In this document: positions 55,246 through 64,000 of the stretch, one piece after another | Layout of the letters: each line of letters starts with the position of its first letter | Position numbering within the stretch: the first letter of the stretch is position 1 | Program-made: the position numbers and the translations under genes | NCBI RefSeq assembly: GCF_037975245.1 | Contig: NC_092561.1 | Coordinates: 18,468,508-18,532,507 of the forward strand | DNA from: Apostichopus japonicus | Lineage: Eukaryota; Echinodermata; Holothuroidea; Aspidochirotida; Stichopodidae | Length of the DNA stretch: 64,000 nucleotides | Direction: 5' to 3' | Notes under the pieces: generated by a model | Told to the model about the DNA's origin: nothing | Database searches by the model: none | The model's input: only the letters and a program-made list of their open reading frames with translations

Positions 55246-57549
55246 CATCATTTGACGTCTGAACTTGTTATTTACTTTGTTTCACTTTGAGAGGACACAA
55301 AGTTCGCTCAACATGGAATTCAACTTCAACGCCACCAGAGCAAAACTACTTTCTCCTGCATAAAATCATGCAACCTCCCATTGCCTTTTCATAACGGTTC
55401 ATGTGCCTTCCTCAGTCAGTCAGGGAAATTAGACCGCTCCCCCCCCCCCCCCGCCTTAATCAACTTATGGGTTTGCATCTGTCCCTCCTATAAAGGTTCA
55501 TCTCTAAATAGGTCAGGGTTGGGGGCGGGGGGGGGGGTGTTACACTTTTACCTCCCCATATTTGATATCCTTTGCATATCACATAATATAACTGTATTCA
55601 ATATAAACCCTAATTGCAATTATGTTTCCACGTAACGTGACGTGGGATAAAAAATCTTTGGACACTATCTTACAATAACATTCAAGTTAGTTCATTGTTT
55701 TGCAGTTCATATGTATTCATATTTATTAAGAATTGATCTATAAAACCTGTCAGAAAGACTGCAAGATTTTACCAGGAAAAAGAAGTACGAATACATTACC
55801 AAACCGAGTGTGGCTGTTTAAGATACGGTAATATGTACAGAATCGGCGCAGTGTGAACTCCGGTGTAGATGTTATTGTCGCGAGTTATCATTTGATATTT
55901 TGCGGGGACATATATTAAGACGGCTGTTGGAGAGATAAATTAATAACAATTCTCAAATGCTCTGATACAATATAACTCACGCAATACCCGGGTTAATATC
56001 GCCATTCGTTGAAAATCATTCACAGGTCTCGTGTAGTTTAAAGTTAACAATTCCAATCGATTTGTTCACAACAGAACTCGACGAGGTCTCAGAAAATTGC
56101 CGCCGGCGTGTAGAAGGGGAAGAGGTCAGATTCATTAACTGAAAAGCCAAGCCTAAGTCACTATTGGTAACTCATGTAAAAGTAAAGCTTTTACTTTAGA
56201 TTCAGTCCTCGTCTGATTCGGTGACCGGGGGCAAGGGCAATAATGCAATCTTAAGAGGCAAACGTTTGATTAAAGAAAAGCTGGATCATCAAGCACCAAC
56301 CAAAAACAAAACAATGATTGCGATATCACTTCTGATTATTCTCCTTATTTTACAGCAGACTACCTTAAAGACATTGAATTAACTTTGATAACCTTGCAGT
56401 CCGATGGAAACAGATTAAAGCTCCAATTCGTCTTCAATTACCTTTGCACCTGATAGCACAATATTTTTCGGTTCTTAAGGGAAAAGACTGCAGCTATCTG
56501 ACAACAATGCGTTATATACTTCAATCCAATAATTAGGCATGAGGGTTGCAAATGAAACAACTTTAATATTGCATTATATTTTCTCGGCTACAAATTTTCT
56601 GTGAAGGATTTTTTTATAAGGGCTAGACGAAAGTTGCTAATCAGACGCGGCTAGAAGAGTAAAACTACGTTTAATATTTTCACCTTGATGGAGAGGTATC
56701 CAAGTATGTGTGAATATTATTTGGTTTCGTCAACGTGACACAAATTTAAAACGAACGCAACACCATGTTTATTTATAAGATATCACCATTCAAACGTAAA
56801 TAACGGTAATGTTACGGCAACGTATGTGAAAAATTGAGTTAAGTTAATACATACGAAGTGTCATTATGTTCCTTGGATATGCTTTCTTTTTCTTCTATTT
56901 TTTTTCTTTTTTTTTAATTTATGAATTCAAATATAATTTCAAATATAAATTATGGAACTTTTAGATCCAGTTTTAACATCTGTTTGTTATGATACTCTAC
57001 CGTTTGATTCTTAAGCGAACATTACTATTGAAAATAGAAGCAATCCTAACTATTATTTTTTATTGTTATCATAAAGATCATTGTGACAAATAACTCGTCC
57101 AAACAGCTTATATATGTTGTTCTGGTTTGAAAATATACTAGTCTAATAGGCCATTCTGGGGCTACCATAAAAATAGAAAAGTTTAAGAAAATTGTAAACG
57201 TGACGTCTTTGTACTCCGTGAAGGTAGCACCTTTTTTACTTGTTCTCTATTTCTGTGTGTGTGTTTTTTTTCTACGTTTCATCGAGAATTTGAACAGCAT
57301 AGCTATCGATCTGAAAAAAATATCAGCATTTAAGTTAGTTCATGCGAAGAACTTTACTTTTTACACTGAACCTTCGCAAAACCGAATGACAGAAAATAAA
57401 GTGGTAACAAATTAACACGTGTGGCTGTCAGTTGTCTCATATTGACTTAAAATATCAGTTTTGTCTGTATAAAGAAACATTAAACTTGCGATATCACCCA
57501 CAGGGCATGAGATCTTTCTTATAGCGGCTTGGGGAAGGTTGTTCGTGAC
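55246..57549. other. Intergenic, nothing recognised
   Basis: Contains C- and G-runs near 55,440 and 55,525. No supported gene. Confidence 0.4.
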
Positions 57550-57815
57550 ACGTATATATCTATCACTTATAATAATTATTATAATGTAATATATAATAAT
57601 AATTATAATTATATAATATATAATCCTTAAAATTATATAATATATAATAATCATATAATATATAATAATTATATAATATATAATAATTACATCATATTAT
57701 ATCATATATAATAAATATATAATACCATAAAAATAAATAATAAGTATTTTATAGGTTTATAATATCATAATATCATAATTATATATTATATTAATTATAT
57801 AATATATAACAATTA
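57550..57815. repeat. AT-rich degenerate ATAATTATATAATATATA repeat
   Basis: Repeated ATTATATAATATATAATA words, internally self-complementary. Open frames here are low-complexity artefacts. Confidence 0.85.
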
Positions 57816-58733
57816 TGGTTTGGGTTGCTTCCCATTGAACTCTGTAGTGAACGCGACAGACATAAAAAAATAAAAAATATAAATAAAAATCGGCATATAG
57901 ATATCAGAATCTGCAAACTTACATTTGTTTATATAAAGATTACATGTTATATCCCATTAAACTACCTCAGCTTTGAGTTTCGTCTCTTACAGTCAAGTGC
58001 GAAGGTCTTACTGAAACCCTCTCCGCGGTTTTGAACAAAAATGTATGTAAATGTTACCTATTGACTTTGATTGAAGAGTGTCATCCCTCCGGTCCATAGC
58101 GTTTTATTTTAAGGAAATATATAATGAGGTTAAAATCATATCTGCTACCATCTCCAAGGATAGCCCTAAATAGAAAATACTTGAATTAGATTGAAAGACA
58201 ACATTGCGTATATTTACATGTTGCTTTCATATACGCAATGTTGACGTCTGCATTGAAATGCAAGCTACGAGCAATTCGGATTAACCAAAAGCTCTGCATA
58301 CTATTGATTGTCTGTTTTGCTCTTGTTAAGTGACAAAAAAAGCTGGATATTTTAGCCTATGATGTGTACGCCTAGTAATAACTGTACTGTTCGATATACA
58401 TGCTGAAATGAACGTACCATCACTCTGTTTTTATCTTGTATTAGCAGAATGCAATCGAACAATTTTTTGGGGAATTATAAACATGGTTTGGATGATTTCA
58501 TTTCAGAGGGATACATCCAACCCCAAACTATCCATTTCAAACATGAACTTTATGTAGGTGGGGTGGGGTTGAGATTGGGGTTGAGTTAGGGGTTGAGTTA
58601 GGGGTGTTGAAGCCACAAAGTAATCATTCGTTTAATCGACAATCATCACAGTTTCCATTCAATGCTTCCCAAAAATATAATATTTTCTTTGTCATAACTA
58701 TTTTAAAAATGTGTTGATTTATAGGTATATGAA

Positions 58734-59018
<285 letters not shown>

Positions 59019-59034
59019 AACCATAACCCTTACC

Positions 59035-62000
59035 TTCCCGCACAAACTAATACTAATAAATAAACATGATGCCAGAGATATGGAATACTATGTGCCAACA
59101 TCGTTACATATATCACAGGTTGGGGGAGTAGATGGGATAACTGAAATTTTGAACGGTTCTTTTAGTACTTTTTAGATGTGTACGAAGTGTATTTCAATAA
59201 TTAAATAATTTCAATAAAGTCAGCATGCAACAACAGTACAATATGAGTCTTACTTCTAGCAGATACGCTAAAGGCTGTAACAAAAGCGAGAAGAAAAAAA
59301 GGATTTCCACGCAATTTTAAGTTCTTTATTATTGTGTTTAATTTATTTTATAGATCATGTTTCTTAATAATTAGATCAAATCATAAAAGGAGGAAACGTT
59401 TCGTTCGTTACAATAACACATACTTCTTATGGACTAAGAATGTCCTCGACACCTCTCACGATGGAAGAATAATGTCCAAGATTGCAACTTACATAGAAGA
59501 AGAAAAAGTATTTCTTTGTCGATTTGAAAGTAAATGACTCTTACATGACTATATCTTTTATATATTACTTTAAATAGCATAATAGCTAACCATATGTTTT
59601 TCACTAATCATCACCAAGGAAATATGTATTTTGTTTTATCAACCCAAGCTCCATCCATCTATCTACGCCCCTTCTCTTGGTTTGGGAAAGAGATAACCTA
59701 AAACGATTATATATAGGCCTATAAACATGGAGGAAAACATGTGATTGGCAAGAATCACAAAATATTATTATAAGGGCAACAATGTACGATATTATCATAT
59801 TGATTACAAACGGTTTATTCGCTTAAAGTCTGAAAGGGTTGAAAATTGAGTCGATTTATTTTATCCAACTGAATTCGTGACTAATCGTAAAGGAAGTTGC
59901 TATAGATTTCAATCAGGTCTTACACGCTTAGTATAGTAATTGGTGATTGAAATGTGCACTTCATTTACCAGTCATTCATTTCTGTTCTATCTATCATCAA
60001 CTGCTTTCAAACGCTATTATCGATTGTGACGTCATTGAATTAGATATGCATGGAACGGCAAAAGGCTCCAAAAGATAGTCCGGGAATATATATCATTGTG
60101 CTAAACGATTTCATTTTAGTCCATGAAGATGTGTCCATATTGCAAACTATGCTTTCGGCTGAAAAAAAAAAATTTGCGTTGTCATGTTTACATGATATGT
60201 TAGCCTACATGTTAACATCGTTTTACATGGAAACAGACTAAATAAACACACCCAAAGCCCAGAAATATGACGTTGCTCTTGAAGAGGTGTTCACAGCTCC
60301 TTCCTTATTTTTAATTTGTTTCATGCTGTATAGAAGTGATGGGCAGAAACAACGAACTTTGTGTGTTTTCTTTAAATTTATGTAGGTTTCCAAAATAGGC
60401 AGATACTTTTTCAAAATGGACATAACTGTTTAATAACAACATCATTACTAAGTATAGCCATTCGGCGTTCCATGGGCATGCACGTAAATATTAGGCGAAG
60501 GGTAACATGTGTACTTTAATGCATTTGAGAAGGACAAGATACATGTTTGCATTGGAAAATTGAAAAAGGAAACTGAACGAAGGATTCTTATTTCTCGTTT
60601 AATACAACCTCTATCTCTAAAGTATTTGAAGTGCTATATTTCACACCAATTACTGGCAAGAAATCAGTCTTAAGGCGGCTAGAAAGAATGTGAGACGAGA
60701 AGGGGGAATTGTATCAATTATATATTCTTAAATAAATCACATTTGTTCGGTAAAATGTAATGAAGGTCACAGTAACGTTACATAACATATGCGCTATACC
60801 TTTCCGGTAGACCAGTTATACCATGTGGTTAGCCACTTGACAATCCGGGATAGGTGTACCCCCACCCCCCCCCCCTCACCCCAACCCGTCCTCCCGCTTC
60901 AAGCATGTTTTACTAACCAATCAATAAATGCGTAATTTTCCCACACTTGTTTAAGTCAACACATATCTAATGATATACCCGTGAGTGCCAACAATATTCA
61001 CCAACTTCTTCCCAAATACATAATTTATCGCAGCATTCTGTTGAGAAAGTGGTTGTTCGTCGCACCCTACTATGCGTACGCTTCGTCTTGGCAAGAAAAT
61101 TGTTTGCTTCACTGAAGTTAAGGAAGATGGATCGCCTTCTTTTATCACTGAAGCCTATGAAGGAAGAGAGAGAAATAAATAGAGAGAGAGTTGTAAATGA
61201 AGGAAAGATCTCGTTTGGTTTAGATCACAGTTGTTTTTAATCCCGTTCTATTCAAAGGTTTTTCAGTTGTATATTCCCTTGATTTTGTCAATTATTAAAG
61301 AAAATAAGAGAGTCTTATTAGGCCTATACATATCGTAGACAAATGTACACAGTTTAATGAGCTGGTGGAAAACAAATAACATTTGCTTTTTGATCATGAG
61401 TTCAGCCACCACCGTTAGCGTATATTGCTTCAACTGTCAGATATATGAATGTGTGTAAATCCGCATGTAATCGGTTCTTATAAATATGTTGATAGACATT
61501 AGAACTATAATCAAAATAAACCCTCCTCCTTTTTGTCGATGTCTATATTGGTGTTGGGGGGGGGTGGGCTGGGTAAATTTCCACAATAATTAATGCTATT
61601 ATTCATAACTTGGGTTAAAAATACACAATCATCTACAATAAACTATATTTGACCCATAATAATTTCATGATCACCTGGTTGTTATATAACAATGAACGTG
61701 CTAACGTCATATTTTGGAACGTGCATTTAGTTTTTCGACAAGAAAATGTTTACAGGTCAAATCGCCACCCTCCACACTTACACCAAAACAAAAATGGTAC
61801 AATGATTTTCATTGGCCAAACAAGTTTTTTTTTTTTTTTGTGCTCGTAATGCTTTTGAAAAACGAACATACAAACCTTAATTATAAACATTGCATTTCTT
61901 ACAATAGTGTGGTCACTGTGCTTTTTAACATACCAAAAGAACGTCGCCTGCGACTACCTTCATGATCTTTGTACACGTCATTACTACACGCTATTATATG

Positions 62001-63600
62001 GAGCTGTACAGCATCCACCGTGCAGTCAACGGTCGGTACATTTTCCACAATCCATAACTGTTCCCACGAAGGTTGCGTTCTGTCGAAGGATAAAAAAGAT
62101 TGAAAACTTGTGTTTAAACTGTAGGTTCGGTGGTTATGTTGCATTAAAAAAATACGATTGAATGATGAACATATATAACGTCGTCAGAGTGCGGCACGGA
62201 ATGTGACACGATCTACGATAAACAAATTCTATGAATTCTGGGTGGAGCTTTTGCTTAAAAGCAAAACAAGAAGATGTCCCCTTCGCTGTGAGAAATGTTG
62301 ATAAATGGAGGGTGGTTCAATGCAAAACGGTGCTATACTTGCCAGTTTTGGAACGATTTTTAGGAACTTTTCGACTGTCATAACATTTATGCACTGTTCA
62401 CTTTGAATATTCTGCCTACCAGTATGAGTAGGAGGGATGGGTGGGAGGGGGTGAGCTAATCCTCTTGGTGGTTCTCTGGGTCTCTATGTCATTCATGCCT
62501 TATGTGATGTAGCGTCTCTAAGTAGTAAGTAGTGACCTTAGCCTGTTAACTACGACAAAGGAGAACGTCATATGCTTATTTGCATTGCCATATTCCATAA
62601 TGCTGCAAGATAAATTCAACATTTTGCTTCAATGTATACGTCCACTTTCCATTAGCTCATTGAGATCGCAGAACCCAGAAAACGAGTTCATGAGATGGAA
62701 TATACTAATAATATAGATTACTGATGTGGTATGTTTTCTTTCCTTTTCGTTTGTGCTTTATTAGTTAATTAACTACTTAATTTTAACGGAATTGGTATCA
62801 ATTATATTAAAAACAAATGATGTGAGTTTCCTCTTTTTGTTTGCATTTTTTCTTAGGTTGTCTTTTTAATGTTAATCTTTCTGTTAGCATCCGTCAACTC
62901 GGAGCACGTTAGATCACATAATTCACTAGGGAATAAGGAAAAGTAGACGCTAAAAATACATACAATTTATTGAGGAAACGAGAAAATCTGTCATTGACAG
63001 ATGATGAAGCAAAATGATTACCCAAATTTATTTTATTGCAAGTTATCGATTGACATTTCGAATTGAGATTATGTACCTCCATGCTATGCGTCATAGCTTT
63101 GTAAACTTTAAAAGGTGTTAACATGTTCCTCTGTCAACCAACCAGCAGTGTTTTACATGTAATAGATTAAAACGATAACAGCCTACATATAAAGAAAGGA
63201 AATAACTAATACATTAACCACACAATAGAACAGTCTTTGCAAAAGGTATGAACAATTGAAACAAAGCAATAATTCCATGTTACTCTTTGTGTACGTTCTA
63301 AAATGTGTTCTTCTTCACAGAATTGCACATAATGCAAACCAAACGAGGAATCAAGGTACGTTACCTGAGGCAGTGTTATTTTAAATGAAATTACAACAAT
63401 ACACAAACACAGAGAGGTAAAAGACAAACAGGACTCAAATGAACAAAAAACAGGAATACTGAAAATCAAAGAGAATCAAAACAGCTATCGAATTGCTTAT
63501 CAACTGTAAAATAATACATTGTTTTAGTAAATATATAATAGTTAGATGGTACTAAAGGGTCTAAACATGAAATACAGAAAATCTCTTGAATATCTCACCC
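59035..63600. other. Intergenic, nothing recognised
   Basis: A C-run near 60,865 and a G-run near 61,557. Several short open frames exist, none with a recognisable product or supporting splice structure. Confidence 0.4.
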
Positions 63601-63820
63601 TGTTCAGCTCTTTAACATATTGTGATTGTTTAACACATCTTTATTGTTTAACGTGTTGTTTGGCATATCTTTGTTGTTTAACATATTTTGATTGTTTAAC
63701 ACATCTTTATTGTTTAACGTATTGTTATTGTTTGGCATATCTTTGTTGTTTAACATATTGTAATTGTTCACCACATCTTTATTGTTTAACGTAGTGGTAT
63801 TGTTTAACATATTGTTGATA
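63601..63820. repeat. Minisatellite with 66-bp period and 20-24-bp subunits
   Basis: TTGTTTAACATATTGTGATTG-type, TTGTTTAACACATCTTTATTG-type and TTGTTTGGCATATCTTTGTTG-type subunits follow one another in a repeating order of about 66 bases. Open on both strands without being a gene. Confidence 0.85.
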
Positions 63821-64000
63821 TCCGGCCTGTCCCGATTGATATCCAGCTCGGGTCAACTCTTAAGCTTAATCTTTTGTATTTACAGTTTTGCAAGTTCCCT
63901 CTGTGTATTTGTATTTTTTTTTGTTATAATGACAGGTGTTAAATTATAGACGAAAAAAAGAGAGTATTGTTCGAGCGTTCCTTAATTTAACACCGATGTT

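Noticed and set aside
59334-59537. Open frame of 67 codons with a charged, protein-like composition
   Set aside because: No recognised motif, splice context or neighbour supports it.

Overview
This is eukaryotic, animal-type nuclear DNA. Genes are split by GT/AG introns, non-LTR retrotransposon relics and DNA transposons are frequent, and microsatellites, minisatellites and long G/C homopolymers are common. A WASHC3 (CCDC53) orthologue, OAS-like genes, a BEN-domain gene and the abundance of short palindromic words such as TAGGCCTA suggest a marine invertebrate deuterostome. An echinoderm is my best guess, but the window does not prove it.

Layout. (1) 1-469: end of a hAT-like MITE. (2) 471-about 19,320: a tandem segmental duplication. 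Unit A (471-9,150) and unit B (9,151-17,310) each carry one intact, single-exon, minus-strand OAS-like nucleotidyltransferase gene of 449 codons (5,341-6,690 and 14,049-15,398). Unit C (17,311-19,320) is truncated and has no OAS gene. A decayed LINE reverse-transcriptase relic lies at the unit junctions. (3) 19,030-20,790: LINE fragments. (4) 21,036-48,618: a complete seven-exon WASHC3 gene on the plus strand, predicted 192 aa, with a first intron of 21.9 kb.

(5) Main find. Inside WASHC3 intron 1 lies what looks like one very large DNA transposon, 22,002-40,632 (18.6 kb). It has 16-bp perfect terminal inverted repeats flanked by TA. Both ends carry subterminal arrays built from GAAGCCTTAA-like words. 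It holds two divergent multi-exon genes: a TNP2/EnSpm-like transposase (minus strand, 3 exons, 873 aa, open throughout) and a BEN-domain protein (plus strand, 6 exons, about 456 aa, open throughout). A 0.7-kb presumed bidirectional promoter separates them. Smaller 8-bp-TSD elements and a near-perfect 84-bp palindrome are nested in or next to it.

(6) 48,620-64,000: I recognise no gene. The stretch holds a hAT-like MITE, a roughly 25-bp minisatellite with spurious long ORFs, a 19-bp minisatellite, a long (TA)n tract and a 66-bp-period minisatellite.

How the parts relate. WASHC3 is a housekeeping endosomal gene interrupted by the transposon, which should be spliced out with intron 1. In the proposed element the transposase would move the unit, and the BEN protein could be a DNA-binding or regulatory partner acting on the terminal repeats; that role is inference. 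The OAS-like pair is a separate innate-immunity-type locus expanding by tandem duplication.
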